Shown here: positions 45,346 through 58,064 of the stretch, in pieces | Layout: each line of letters starts with the position of its first letter | How positions within the stretch are numbered: position 1 is the first letter of the stretch | Origin: Sepiola atlantica | Lineage: Eukaryota > Mollusca > Cephalopoda > Sepiida > Sepiolidae | Direction of reading: 5' to 3' | Assembly: GCA_963556195.1 (NCBI GenBank) | Contig: OY744519.1 | Location: 105,986,500-106,050,499, forward strand | DNA length: 64,000 nt | Notes under the pieces: model-generated | Told to the model about the DNA's origin: nothing | Database searches by the model: none | What the model saw: the letters and a program-made list of their open reading frames with translations, nothing else | Translations under genes and position numbers: made by a program

Positions 45346-45433
45346 TCGTCATATTTACTAGCAAAAATGTTTTTTCTCAAAGGTCGATTTCTCACATACT
45401 TTTTAACACACGGAGCATACGTAGATACTTTAA

Positions 45434-45456
45434 TATATATACATATATATATATAC

Positions 45457-45487
<31 letters not shown>

Positions 45488-45616
45488 CATACGTATATAT
45501 GTATATACATACATATATATATATATACATACATATATATGTATGTATATACATACATATATATATATACATACATATATATATATATACATATATACAT
45601 ACATACATATATATAT
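45434..45616. repeat. (TA)n/(CATA)n microsatellite
   Basis: TA and ACATACATA units; frames on both strands are simple-sequence translations. Confidence 0.95.
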
Positions 45617-45779
45617 AACTATTTTATGGTGGAAGTGATAAGAAATGAATGAATGGTAGTAAGAATAAAAAGAAGGAAGGTTATGAGGGGCGATGGCGTA
45701 TAAATAAATAAATTAAATGATGGAGAGAAATTGCATCGAGGCTGAATTTTGACACACAGACTGTACTCCACGTTATTTG

Positions 45780-45960
45780 CGTAATTAAACTTAACGTTTA
45801 TTAGTTGCCGGCACAGGATTTATTGATATCTAATGGCGCAGCCGGGGTCTTCTGGGGTCAACTAAGCCTTCGCCTTATCAAATCTATCAAACAATAAATT
45901 GTCTATTCCACGGCGGAGATCGAAAGAGGTGGAAGTATTTATAGCGCGCCACACGATCAT
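45780..45960 (+). other. Possible LTR-retrotransposon primer-binding site
   Basis: TGGCGCAGCCGGGGTC near 45834 resembles the tRNA primer-binding sites (TGGCGCAGYCGG) that follow the 5' LTR in many Ty3/gypsy elements. No matching LTR pair or gag frame could be shown downstream; an inverted repeat begins at 46331. A weak call. Confidence 0.3.
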
Positions 45961-46330
45961 TTCCGCTTGTGCTAAAAAGAATATTCAAGCCAGTATATGG
46001 ATCAAGACACTAAAATACAAAGACGATAAAAGAAGCATCGGGTAATAGAATAAAAGTGACGAAGACGATAAAAGTTGAAAAGGATTTAAACACGGTGAAT
46101 TGAAACCAAATATATCGATATAGAATTGAGAGGGTGTCGGCCATTGACACCTAATAAACCACCCCGAGATTATATTCAAGGTATATATCTAGTAAAGTTA
46201 TTACTAATTATTCTTCCTATATACGTAACAAGACAAATCCTCGTTCTGAAGACGGTTAAAACACATTTTCTCAATTAAAGAGTTTTGTACCATTTTATCT
46301 CTCTTTATGAAGATTAAAATCAAGATACAA

Positions 46331-46730
46331 TTCCATGAAAAATGCCAGTATACTGAAATCATATGCCCTTAATAGGGTTAAGATGAAAATTCATATACAC
46401 TAAACAACTAAATGTACAAAAGCAAGGAAATTCCCAAATGTTTACACTTTTATTGTCATTAAGGGTATGCGATCACAACAGGGTTATGTATTTTACTGGT
46501 AGGAATTTTTCTTCAGCGAACCTCACACACTTCATCCACTCATGCATAGAGATTTATACTGTAGTGATGTGGTAATGAAATGGTTTGGTGATATGTAGTC
46601 ATACCCTTAATGACAATAAAAGTGTAAACATTTGGGAATTTACTTGCTTTTGTACATTTAGTGTATATGAATTTTCATCTTAACCCTATTAAGGGCATAT
46701 GATTTCAGTATACTGGCATTTATCATGGAA
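46331..46730. repeat. Long inverted repeat, ~135-bp arms
   Basis: The left arm 46331-46470 and right arm 46600-46730 are nearly identical reverse complements: CAGTATACTGAAATCATATG (46346) with CATATGATTTCAGTATACTG, and CCCAAATGTTTACACTTTTA with TAAAAGTGTAAACATTTGGG. The 129-bp loop has no gene. The outer CAGTATACTG is itself palindromic. It may be a MITE with long TIRs. Confidence 0.9.
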
Positions 46731-47059
46731 TGTCACTACTTTTGTAAAGGCTATGCCTCAATACAATGTATTCTCATGAGGTTTTTTTTTAATTTCCTGA
46801 AAAAGTAAGCTATATGGTGAACTGAAATTAAAATGCCATCAACTAGACCCTAGAACCTCTATCTCTGCCAAAAATCAGCTGAATCCATCAAATAGTTGAT
46901 GAGATATAGAGTGGCACATACGTACGTACGTACACACATATAATTCTTGAAGTATATTAAGCGAGAAGAGCGCTCTCGCGCCTCCCTTGATGTTTAAAAT
47001 ACGTATTCCAACTTTGATCAAAATCCATCATTTCGATTCGAGAAAATTCCTAAAATGTA

Positions 47060-47500
47060 AGGCTCTAAGAAGAAACTGAAATTCAGGGAATCTGTTTAAT
47101 AGGTGTCTAATTACTATGCATACAATTCAATGTAAATCTGAAATATCTGAATTTTGAAATGGAAGCGTGTGCCCATATTAATCCTTTAAAACACACTAGA
47201 AAAACTGGAATTTGGGGTATATTTATTGATTTATGTCTAATATCTATTGCTAAAATTTGCCAAATATTAGAGGTATCTGAATTTTTACAAAGGGCTTCCA
47301 CTCCTTTTTATCGTCTTTGCATGAAACTACATTAAACTAAATATATCTCACATTACAACTACTTGCACCTAGCAGCTATGTTCTGAAATTCCTAATAACC
47401 GGTTAATTTGTTTGGGAGTAAATTCTGTACATACGAATATATAAAGATATGCACAGGCCTAACTTTATATATTGAGAGAGATAATCACGTAAACACAACA
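47060..47500 (+). repeat. Dispersed repeat joined to 5S-like sequence, copy 2
   Basis: Homologue of 28040-28426 over its length, including GGTTAATTTGTTTGGGAGT and TGTACATACGAATATATAAA near the 3' side. The extra ~90 bp here against copy 1 is probably a deletion in copy 1. Confidence 0.75.
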
Positions 47501-47508
47501 GTTAGGCT

Positions 47509-47580
47509 TTGATCTCTGAAGTTAAGTAATGTTGAGTCTGGTTAGTATAAGACGGGTTACCATTCAGGAATACAAGGCAC
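47509..47580 (+). pseudogene. 5S rRNA-like fragment, copy 2
   Basis: GATCTCTGAAGTTAAGTAAT, then GTTGAGTCTGGTTAGTATAA, then ATTCAGGAATACAAGGC follow 5S rRNA from the A-box region (GATCTCGGAAGCTAAGCAGG) through GGCCTGGTTAGTACTTGG to CTGGGAATACCGGGTGC. Clearer than the first copy. The 5' third of 5S is replaced by the dispersed repeat. Confidence 0.8.
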
Positions 47581-47589
47581 TCTATGATA

Positions 47590-48515
47590 ATGACGACGAT
47601 GGCGACACACTTTTCCGAAAAAATTAACGTCATAAAAATAGAACTGCGGCTGATTACCGAAAATAGAGCTTACATTCGATACAGCGTCCGCCAAAAGTTA
47701 CATAATGAATGTAAAATAGGAGAAATATGCAACTGCTATATACAAACTCAAAAAGGTTAAACACTTAAGTTTTGGGGTTCATTTTTTGCCATATAAAGCA
47801 TGATGTTTATTAAAGCTCCGTGATCTCTACATGGAGCTCAATGCACGGGGACTTAGCGGAACACTTTGACGTACATCTAAAACGGCACTTGACCCATCGT
47901 AACTAAGATCTAAGTGTATTGATGCGACTGGGCTTTGCTGAGTGGTCTTCAAGCACGTCAACAAAAATATAATCATGAGGGGTAACATCTGACGAACGAG
48001 ACGGCCATTCAAGCGGTCCACGCCAACCAATCTATTGACCTGGCAGGTTGTCGTTCAAGCATAATAGCTGATGTTTTTTCTGCTGAAAATACAGACCCTC
48101 TGCACTATCCTGCTAATATCAGGTTGTCTGAAGATACCGGCTTCCTTACATAAAACGCACCAAACATTTATGCTAGTGTTTCCTTTCCCTTTGCAAAACC
48201 CAATCACGTTCTGCAAAGCTAAAAACAAAAACATTTTCCCATACAAAATAAACAAACCAAACACCATAGATAAATATTGGAAAATATATAAAACTTGAAG
48301 CATAAAAACTTTTACCAAAATGACGGTATTCGACATTAAATAACTCGAAAAGGCTTGACATGCCGTAAAACGAAACAACCAAACAAACTATCCTGCCGTT
48401 GTAATAACAGCAAAAAGTTATGTAGCACAGCCAAATAACTTTGTGCAATCAGATATAGTCACTTATGGCGAACCATGTGTATATATTTTTAATGTATGAA
48501 ACGTAAGGTTGTAGT
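47590..48515. other. Non-coding stretch, nothing recognised
   Basis: Overlapping frames on both strands at 48055-48448 show no family motif. Confidence 0.5.
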
Positions 48516-48520
48516 GTACA

Positions 48521-48521
48521 G

Positions 48522-48579
<58 letters not shown>

Positions 48580-48620
48580 GCGAGAGAGAGAGAGGGAGAG
48601 AGAGACAGACAGACAGACAG
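48521..48620. repeat. (TA)n(GA)n(CAGA)n microsatellite
   Basis: TA run, GA-rich run, then ACAG units. Confidence 0.95.
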
Positions 48621-48624
48621 AGAA

Positions 48625-49200
48625 AGTGCGCGATATCGCTACAGGCAAATTAATTGTTATAAAAAAAATATTAGATTAATTAATCCCCTTTTCTGACTGT
48701 AATCGATAATGCCGAGTTAAAATCCAGGAGTTGTCAGTGGTGAAGTCTATACCAACGCAATGGGACGATTCGGCATATCACAGTCGAGTCCAGTCAGTTC
48801 TAAAGCACTACTTTTATTTGTGATATTTAAAAAAAACTTCACGAGGTCTGTTTTGTTAGTACCTAATTATATCGGGGAAACAATTCAAGTAAAACAGTCA
48901 AAATATCGTCAGCTGCTGATTCCTACACATTGCGTTTGCGAGTTCAAATCCTATCGGAAGAATGCATGAACCCATAATTCGTCTCAGCTATAGGTAAAAT
49001 AGAAAGTTGGGTTCATAATAGTATACAATAAATAGTATATAATAGGGATGGAATCTTAGACTAGATGACCCCAACGGGGAGTAAACTTCACAAAACAAAT
49101 AAGTAGACGTATCCTTCCTTTTAATCCTGAACAAATATGACAAATAGAACTAACGCTTACACAGACATTTCAAAGTAAAACACATAAAAGCAAAATGTAT
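48625..49200. other. Non-coding stretch, nothing recognised
   Basis: No supported feature. Confidence 0.5.
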
Positions 49201-49204
49201 CCAT

Positions 49205-50975
49205 CTATTAATAATGGAGATTATGTGTCTGTCTGTCTGTCTTAAGCCGAAACTCCATCAGAGTAATATTACTATTTACTTAGTCCGCCAGCCTCTTTAT
49301 ATACTACTACAAAAACCGCCGTGAACACTATGCGCATTTCTCAATTTACATAAGTAATTACTTTTAAACTTCTTATAAATTAGTATTCGCAAATATACAC
49401 TCATGATTGTTTTCTTCAGATTTCCACATGTATTTACGTTATTTTGCTCGCTAATAGTCTTGCTTATGAATTATAATTATTTCTTTTATTATTTATATAT
49501 ATATATATACATACATGAAATGACTTACGTAGTTAATTTATCTGTGGCGAAACTGATTGAACAGCCAGCGTTAATCCATTGAATTGGTTACCTCCCTCTG
49601 ATTATTCGGTATGGACGCAAGACGGGCGCATTATTTAAAATGTAAACACAACGCTGGCATTTACCGTGTTACTTCTACTCTGATTTTTTTATTAAAACGT
49701 TCTGAGTGTGTTTATTTTCTTAATCTTATTAGCCATCATGTTTTAAAACACAAATTCACTGAATCAAATTATTTAATTAAAATAATAATTGATTTAAAAA
49801 TTACTATTTAAAAACACACACACATTATAATGAATTTAGGTGAACTTTTTTTCGAGAGAGAATTAAAAAAAACTTTTCGTGTTTACTGTATTTGATTTTT
49901 TAATACTTTCATTATAGGTACACCTTTTCTTACGATTTGAAAAACATTCAATATTATCATTTCTTCACGACCTCAACTGCGTTTATGATTAGAATGAAAT
50001 TGTTTAATTAAAAAAAGGTCATTAAACAGACACCCACACTCCCACACCCCACACCCCCCACACACACCCCACACACAGACACACACAACCTTCTAATGAA
50101 TTTAATTTAGGTAAACTTTCTTTCCGAGAGCATTTACATAACTAATCGTGTTCACTGTATTTGAGGTTTTGGTGCTTTTACACTGTAGGACCCGCGCTAA
50201 CTTTAACCCCATCGTTAGGGTAAGGGTCATGGTCAAGTGGGGGTTAGGGTTAGGATTTAGAGTTAGGGTTAGGGTCATGGTCAAAGTTAGCGCGGGTCCT
50301 ACAGTAAAAGAGTACCGATTTTTTTATTGTTTTATTTTAGGTACACCTTTCTTCCGATTTGAAAAATACTGTTCTCTGTATTTAGTTTTTTAAATTGTTG
50401 ATTTTAACAATTTTATTGAATCATTTTGTTTAATTAAAATAAAAATTGATTTAAAAATTACTATTTAAAAAACACACACATTCTAATGAATTTAATTTAG
50501 GTAAACTTCTTCTCGAGAGCATTTAAATAACTAATTGTGTTCGGTGTATTTGATTTTTTTACTGTTTTTCTTTTTCTTTTTTTCTTTTTAATTAAAAATA
50601 TTTATATGTATGGAGGACGATAAAAAAAATAGGGGCGGTAAAAAATTTTTTTTTCTTTGCTTAACTAAAAATATTTCTATATATGGGGAAGGGTAAAATA
50701 AAAAAATTGAGGGAGGGTCCTAAATTTTTTTTTGTTTTTCCTTGAACTAAAAATATTTCTATTCATGGGGGAGGGTAAAACAACAATCGGGGTGGGGTAG
50801 AAATTTTTATTTATTTATTTTCAACTAAAAATATTGTTGGTCATAAACAAAGAAAATCAATGTCTAACCACCCAAGAAATATGACTGGGATTCCAGCAGT
50901 TTATGCTTGAGCGTTCATTTCTAACGCGGCAGCCTAGCAAAAATATGCGACCGGAGGGAGCATATATTTGCTAGT
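49205..50975 (+). mobile_element. Non-autonomous element with internal tandem repeats, copy 2
   Basis: Opens with ATTAATAATGGAGATTATG and TGTCTGTCTGTCTGTCTTAA (49209-49245) and closes with a perfect hairpin CTAGCAAAAATATGC (50934) / GCATATATTTGCTAG (50960-50974). The same opening and closing motifs bracket copy 1 at 44.4-44.9 kb. Inside are about three ~380-bp tandem units (49750-50560) and three ~75-bp units (50588-50840) with ACTAAAAATATTTCTAT. No transposase. It ends in CTAG like a Helitron, but the hairpin is terminal, so the class is open. Confidence 0.55.
50183..50306. repeat. Interstitial telomere-like repeat inside a foldback
   Basis: ACTGTAGGACCCGCGCTAAC (50184) and GTTAGCGCGGGTCCTACAGT (50286) are perfect inverted repeats. 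Between them are five or six TTAGGG units and variants (GTTAGGGTAAGG, GTTAGGGTTAGG, GTTAGGGTCATGG). The telomere motif of molluscs is TTAGGG. Confidence 0.85.
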
Positions 50976-50999
50976 ATTAGTAATGGGGCGATGCCAATA

Positions 51000-51400
51000 T
51001 CTTTCCGGGTTCCGATACAATTCCTGATTCCTATACAATTCCCGATTCCGATACAATTATCGATTTCAATTCCGATTCTTCAAAATCTCTAAATATTTAG
51101 CTATAGATTTGTTTTGTTTTTAATTTCCGGATTACTGTAAACACCCATGTAATATGTTCATATAGTTTCGCAAATGTAAAAATACATCTATAGATTTTAT
51201 TTTCATTAGTAGTTTACAATCAATAAATATTTTTCATTTCATCATTAGTACCATCAATGAAAAATTAAGTTTTAAACAAAAACAAAACAAAAACCTATTA
51301 AATTAATCGTTTTTGACATTGGAAACTAGGCACAAATTTTTCCGATTCCGATACCCCCGATTGTTGATTCCTGATTCCAATTCCGATTAACACTAACACC
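51000..51400. repeat. TTCCGATTCCGATACA short tandem motifs
   Basis: Irregular repeats of TTCCGATNC at 51005-51085 and 51338-51395 around AT-rich DNA. No gene. Confidence 0.6.
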
Positions 51401-51589
51401 TAAACATACAAAAAAATGTTGCTATATTCGCAGGTCAGAAACAAGTTAAAAATGTTATCAGCTTATTCGCTCCGTGTTTCTGAATACATTCTGACACGTT
51501 AGATTAATTTTCTAACTTAAACTTCTAAATTCCTTAACTTTCCTTCATATGGAAAATTTCGTTTCTAATATTTTTTGTAACATAGTTCA

Positions 51590-52085
51590 CCCCAAACAAG
51601 GCAGCCCGCCACTATAGACGGAGGGGCTTCTGATAAAAAGGGTGAAAGTTATTTTTAGGGGGGCAACCTAAATTGGAAACTGTGCAGCGAGATGTCTGTT
51701 TACATTAGTTTTAAATTTCTGCATGTTAGTACTGTCAGGAAAACAGGGAGCAGCGAGGGTGTTCCAGAGTACAACAGCACGAGAAAAGAAGCTTTCGCAG
51801 TAGAAGACTCTTCGGCATCTGGGGGCCTCCACAGTGAATGGATGGGATTTGGCAGATTGTCGGGTTGGTCTAGTGAATTTACGTCGTAGTTCATCAGAGC
51901 ACCATCCATTGAAGTACTTGTAAAACAGGCAGAAAGAAGCAACATTACGGCGATGGGACAGTGGCTGGAGCTTATTATATAATGAGGGGCCTGTCAAGTT
52001 GGCGACTCTTTTTTGGACATTGTCTAATAGGGATAGACTGGTGGATGATACCCCAGCCCAGATGTTGCAACAATACTCCATTATT
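51590..52085 (-). pseudogene. CR1/Jockey-type LINE ORF2 C-terminus with 3' UTR
   Basis: The frame 52081-51668 (137 aa) reads MEYCCNIWAG (family 'lEYcs.vW.p'), SLLDNVQKRVANL (the 'le.vQr.at..i' block), LSHRRNVASFCLFYKYFNG (the 'L..RR...dL...fk...g' block) and a terminal FKTNVNRHLAAQFPI. It is the post-RT C-terminal region of a non-LTR retrotransposon, uninterrupted over its length. It is 5'-truncated at about 52085, the normal outcome of incomplete reverse transcription. The 3' UTR to about 51590 matches 10951-11070. The intact frame suggests a fairly young insertion. Confidence 0.88.
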
Positions 52086-52089
52086 TAAA

Positions 52090-52557
52090 CAACTTTGTCC
52101 AAATATTAATTCATCTCCATCACTGCAGTACACTCTTCTTTGTGCTATGCGTGTTATTTAACAAGGGGTAACCTCTCTTTAAAACATCATAATGCTATAT
52201 TCTAAATGTGATGTGTTCACTAATTATTACTATTATTACATGATATGTGCATTGCAATCTTTATCCTTAATTGTACTTTAAAACTATATTAAATAATTTA
52301 TTTATTCTCGATTCAAAAATTACTTATTATTATTATTCCGAAAAATAGCTGCTGACATCATTGAACATAATTGCTTATTCCTTAATCCTGAGCAATTATT
52401 TTCACACAGTGTAATTCTTTTTATTTAAGTAAATCTAGTCATTTATATTCACATACTTACTTTTAAATTAGTGGTTAAAGTGACCCTTATTTATTTATTT
52501 CTATATTTAATTTTTTATTCTTTATTTTTTATTTACATTTTTTCCTTTATTAATATT
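52090..52557. other. AT-rich non-coding stretch
   Basis: Nothing recognised. Confidence 0.5.
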
Positions 52558-52569
52558 ATATATATATAC

Positions 52570-52633
<64 letters not shown>

Positions 52634-53046
52634 CCCGTGTAAATTATGCCTGAATGAAAAATTTGAAATCCTAAACTTTAAAGATGCTCGAAATCTATTA
52701 AACTGTAGAAGTAAGATAGCAAACAGCTGCTTACACAGAAATAATTTAACCTTAGGCTAACGATAAATTAATAAATAAATAAACAAATAAATAAAAAAAA
52801 GAAACATTACTAAACAAAAACTTAACAATTTAAACATTAAAACCTAAAATTGAAATACAAGGAACCACGTGTTAAAATAAATTCACCCATTATGTTAACT
52901 CAACAAAGGAAACAGGATATAGGCCAACATATAGAAAACAGAACAATAGAACAGGATATAGGAAGTAACACGGGAAGCCCAACGGTTGGCTGAGAGAACA
53001 AATACTCTTATTGGTCAACTAGCTAGCCGTGTATATAAAAACACCC

Positions 53047-53128
<82 letters not shown>

Positions 53129-53130
53129 TA
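52558..53130. repeat. Microsatellites (TA)n(CA)n and (TA)n
   Basis: TA/CA/TA compound at 52558-52633 and TA runs at 53049-53130, with AT-rich unrecognised sequence between. Confidence 0.9.
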
Positions 53131-53739
53131 GGTTATTTTCTTATTTATTTTTACTTCGAATCTAGTTTATTCCTTATATTATATTTACATTTTTTGAGGA
53201 GGCGTCCATATCCTGTATTTATTATTTTAATTTTAATTTTCTATAATTTATTGACCGTTCTCAGTTATATAATATATTATTTCATATATCTAATCCATTC
53301 TTATTGATCGTTTAATTATAGATATTTTATTTAGTCCGACTGTATTGTGTTATACTTTACGTTTTATTCAGACATCGGTACTGATATATTTTTTGCGTTA
53401 AGTATTAACTTATTTATTTAATGACAATTATATTTACTATATTTATACTTATTTTTATGTAAGCATGCACCAATTATCTAATTTAATTTATTTAATATAT
53501 TGCCTTTATATGACAATATTTCCACTGTTTCGGTGAGACATACATTGCATCTATTCCGCTTATTTAGTAAATATTTATTAGCCTTAATTAATATTGAGCA
53601 TTCCATAGAGAAGGTAGCGTGTTTATCTTTAATGTGCAATCACCCATTCAATTTTCTAATTTTGCTTTATTTATGATATTATAGTATAACTTATGTTAGT
53701 CATAGTTGAATAGGATACCTTTATTGAGTTCTTATTGAA

Positions 53740-55557
53740 TAAGTTTAATAATGTCCTTTTTCTTTTAAAATTGTTTATCTATTATTTTGTAAAAGTCTTC
53801 TGGTATGTCCGTCCTGACAACATGAGGGATACAACCAAATGGTTTTTCTTTTCGTATTTATTTTATTACTTTTATTATCATTATTAGTGCCATTTACACT
53901 TTTACTTTTCATTTGGCCCCGTTATTATCTCTATCTATTCGCCTATCTGTATCTTCATCTTTTATATTATTAGTATATTCAGCTTCATCATTTTCTCCAT
54001 TATATTTTATCCTATTTTCCCCTTTAACATGTTTAGTTTTTGGGGTTAATAATTTATTTTCAAACCAGTTTTACATTTTGTCCCAAAGCCATATTATAGG
54101 ATATAATGTTAAACTTTTTTTACTATATCTATAGCTATTTTAGAGTGGAATTTTGCCATTACTATTTATATATTGTATATTTTCTTTATAACCCGATGTT
54201 GTTAATGCAACATTATAATATTGTTTATTTTCATTAAATATATGTACATTTGTGGATAATTTTAAAATTCCATTAGATATATTATTTATTATGGTTTGCT
54301 TTATCGGTTTTTGTGATTGGATAGTATATAATATAAAATATTTTCTGATTTGACTTGAGGTAGGGTCTAAACGTATTATCATTCAGATGAAATGGAATAT
54401 TTCAGACATTTATTTTTATCCTTATTGTCAGTACTTATTTTTACGTTCAATCCCTTAAATAGTTTGTGAAAAGCTTCTTTTTTTATCATATCAGCTTGTC
54501 TACCCGTAGATTAAGTGATGAATAGAGCATCATCAGTATATACCCCCTTGTAAAATATGTTCAACTTTCTCAATTTCCCTAAGTAAATATATTCTAACCA
54601 ACTGGGAAGATCAGCTGAACTCATCGTGACATCAAAATACAAACTCTTCTTCTACCTCATCCATGTTTTACCATCATATTTAATCAAGTTTCTACGAGCT
54701 AATTTCACAATATGAACTTCCAGACTAGTAATATCGGTGAACTCTTTTGCCATGAATATAGTCTTATACAGTAGTTCAGGGATAATTAATGGGTAATATG
54801 CATTTATATCAAATTGTATGATTTAAAAGTTCTCTTATTTTTATGTTCTTAAACCATTTGATAACATCTGTAGAAGATGACCACATAACTTATTTACCTT
54901 ATTCTTTAATATAGGTAATATTCTATCTTATATGTTTTTGCTTATATTAGCAATATCTCATATACTAGATGGAATTAGTCTTATTTTAGGGTCACTATGA
55001 AAGTCTTCTTTGTGATCTTTGAGTGTGAATCTAGTTTCACTTGGTATATACATTTCAGTTTTATCTGGTATATTAATTTTGTCGGCGATTATTTTCGCAG
55101 CCTTATTTATATTATACCCCTCTTCCACATTTGCAATTCTGTATTTACTACGTAGTTCCTGATATATGAGTGTGTTATAACTGTGTAGGTCCAATTCGTA
55201 AGTCTTCATAGTTTTATCAGTAGGGGCAAGTATGGTAGGTTCATTTTTATTTTTGTGTGATACTATCTATTTTTCATACAGATTGGTGTTGAAAATTTCG
55301 ATTTTTCAAAAACTAAATGTTCTTAACCAGATCTAACACATCATTTTCAAAATTATCAAGCATATTAATATGTGGTGGGTTCTTATGTGTTTTCAGTCCA
55401 TAATGTTTAGCATAAATTCCATTTGCTTGTGGTTCGATTTCTATATCATAATCCGGTGGTGTTATATACACATGAATATCTTTTTGTTTTTCATTTGCTT
55501 TGCCAACAATTTTATTTACATCGTGTAAGACACACACACACACACACACACAGACAC

Positions 55558-55561
<4 letters not shown>
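53740..55561 (-). pseudogene. Retroelement reverse transcriptase with GVYTDD box
   Basis: Minus-strand fragments in order: YGLKTHKNPPHINMLDNFEN and LDLVKNI (55410-55313), ILAPTDKTMKTYELDL (55235-55190), SETRFTLKDHKEDFHSDPKI (55030-54975), TDVIKWFKNIKIREL (54890-54845), YFDVTMSSADLPSWLEYIYL (54640-54570), GVYTDDALFIT (54545-54515), VHIFNENKQYYNVALTTSGY (54245-54190), and KEKPFGCIPHVVRTDIPEDF (53850-53790). This matches an RT family common in cnidarian and mollusc genomes (patterns 'FITLKDHK.nF.n..kcRLinP' and 'GlYrDDGL'). The catalytic YxDD is preserved, but there are more than eight stops or shifts. Element class not settled. Confidence 0.82.

Positions 55562-55601
<40 letters not shown>
55529..55601. 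repeat. (CA)n(TA)n microsatellite
   Basis: CA run then TA run, at the 5' edge of the RT relic. Confidence 0.95.
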
Positions 55602-55709
55602 TTGTGTGGATATAAATCTATATTATTATAACAGTGCCCTACTATTTCTAGTTTCTACGACTATCTTTTTGCTATTAGTAACAGCGGATAAAAGAGTAAA
55701 TTGTTAAGA

Positions 55710-57060
55710 ATCTATAGACTGGTTAAACTTTAAATGACATGTTCTTAAATCTTTTAAACAATGAACTCTCGGAGTTTATAAACATCGGAAGTTTCCAATA
55801 TTTTATTTTCAAACTATATTTGTTTCCATTCTCTCCTCCTTTCCCCGTGCATTTTCTCTCGTTTCCTCATTTTCTTTTTATTTTCCTCTACTTTCTTTAC
55901 CTTCATTCTCTATTTATTTCGCGATGGTTTGAAGAAACGGAAATATCAACATAATACATCTATGAATCGCTTAATATCTCTATATCTGACCATTTCCCGA
56001 CCTCCTCGCTGTAACCTCTTTATCTCTTGATTGAACTTACATATTAACTTTAAATATCAATTCAGGCCCAGTCGCCTATGTGTTCTTGCTATACCCTTTT
56101 TCTTGGTGTCACTCCCCCCTCTCGCACAGCATTTCATTATGCGACCATAATATCTAACCCCGTCCATCTTCTTCATCGACAACTGCGTCTCTTACCTCGT
56201 CCCCAACTGTTTTAATAACTTCGACAGCCACCAAATTCCCTCGCCCTCCACAATTAACTTAGTCACTCCCACTGCCACCATCTCTTCAAGCTCATAATTT
56301 GTACTTGCATCAGTGGCCTTTTGAGATTAATTCCTCCTACTCCATCTACTACTCCCACCACCACCATCTATTCGAGCTCATAATTTATATTTACACAAGT
56401 CGCTGTTCACTCTAAATTGAAGTCTAGCATTAATTGACACATTCATTAATAGTTCGGACTTCCAACGTCTATTTCTTCTGAATCATTTGAAGTCACATGC
56501 ATGAAGCCCCGTATGTTTTTGAGGCATGGATTTGTACATAATATCATTGTTCTCTGAGTAATTTTCAAGTATCATAAATGTTCGGGATTATCTGTGACCA
56601 TTAAATACCATTTCTGGGAGCCCTCAAAGTTTCGTAATAACATAGAACATAGTTCGGCTTCTTTGTGTGCATTGTTTGAACAGTTTAGTTCATTTAAATT
56701 TGATAAAACATTTCGCCCATAATTCGAATCGTGTTAAATCTGTTTCAGGACTTACATTGAGACATTTTATCCCTATGATGTTTTTGAAAAAAATGTTCAC
56801 TTTTGCATTTTGAAGATATTCAACCCTAATAATTAATTAATATTCAATTATTATTGGTCAACCATTCTGACGATAAACCATGGTTTAAAGGTCATTTTGT
56901 AGTTGTATTTATTGTTTGAACACCGGATGACTTAATAAGGTTGTAAACTATGCAAATTTTATCTATTCTATCACTTCATTATATATAATATAAATGCTCT
57001 ATTTACTATATTGAGCTTCACCGTATCTCGATAAGATTTAATATGATTTTTTAAATTTTA
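55710..57060. other. 1.35 kb non-coding stretch
   Basis: Pyrimidine-rich part at 55820-55920. No gene or known repeat recognised. Confidence 0.5.
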
Positions 57061-57068
57061 TATATCAT

Positions 57069-57384
<316 letters not shown>

Positions 57385-57883
57385 AAGGATCGGGATACAA
57401 ATAGAATAGAATAGTTTTTCTAACTTTTTTTTTGGCTTTCTACCTTTACTATTGTTTACCTCTGGTTTATGGACATTTTTATTTAACTGACTGATGTCCA
57501 TTCACCACAGACGTAAATAACTATTCCCCTCATTTGTATAAATGATATCTCACGCAAAATTGGAAACCGTAGTTTAATGTATTTTCTCTCAACTTTTCAT
57601 CTTCAATCTTTTGATGAAATCTCATATATTTGGCAAGGCGTCTTGCTTACGAAACTAGATGTCATTATGTTTATGCAGCACTAGAGATATGGATGTCTTA
57701 AATAGGTTCACCGTGAGTGCATGTCACGCTGTCCCTGGATCTAAACTCACGAAATTGCTGTCAAGTACGTCCCAACCGATACCAGAAGGAAAACACTTGC
57801 ACGCACTTTATGAAATGATTTCCGGCGAAGTTCACGTTCAGCACAATGACCTTTATAAGAGGAAATGAAAATCAACTTTTGGA

Positions 57884-57887
<4 letters not shown>

Positions 57888-57972
<85 letters not shown>

Positions 57973-57975
57973 TAT
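57888..57975. repeat. (CA)n(TA)n microsatellite
   Basis: Simple compound repeat. The 57381-57887 stretch before it is non-coding with a 69-aa frame of no known family (57659-57868). Confidence 0.95.
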
Positions 57976-58064
57976 CTATATATTATGAAGATATTTGGAA
58001 TATTTCAAATATTGGAAACATATAACGTTTTATATCTTTAATCAACTTATATGCCCCTATTTAC

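Noticed and set aside
45785..45850. Full LTR retrotransposon start
   Set aside because: Only the primer-binding-site-like TGGCGCAGCCGGGG is seen; no LTR pair, gag or polypurine tract could be shown, so it is kept as a weak feature only.
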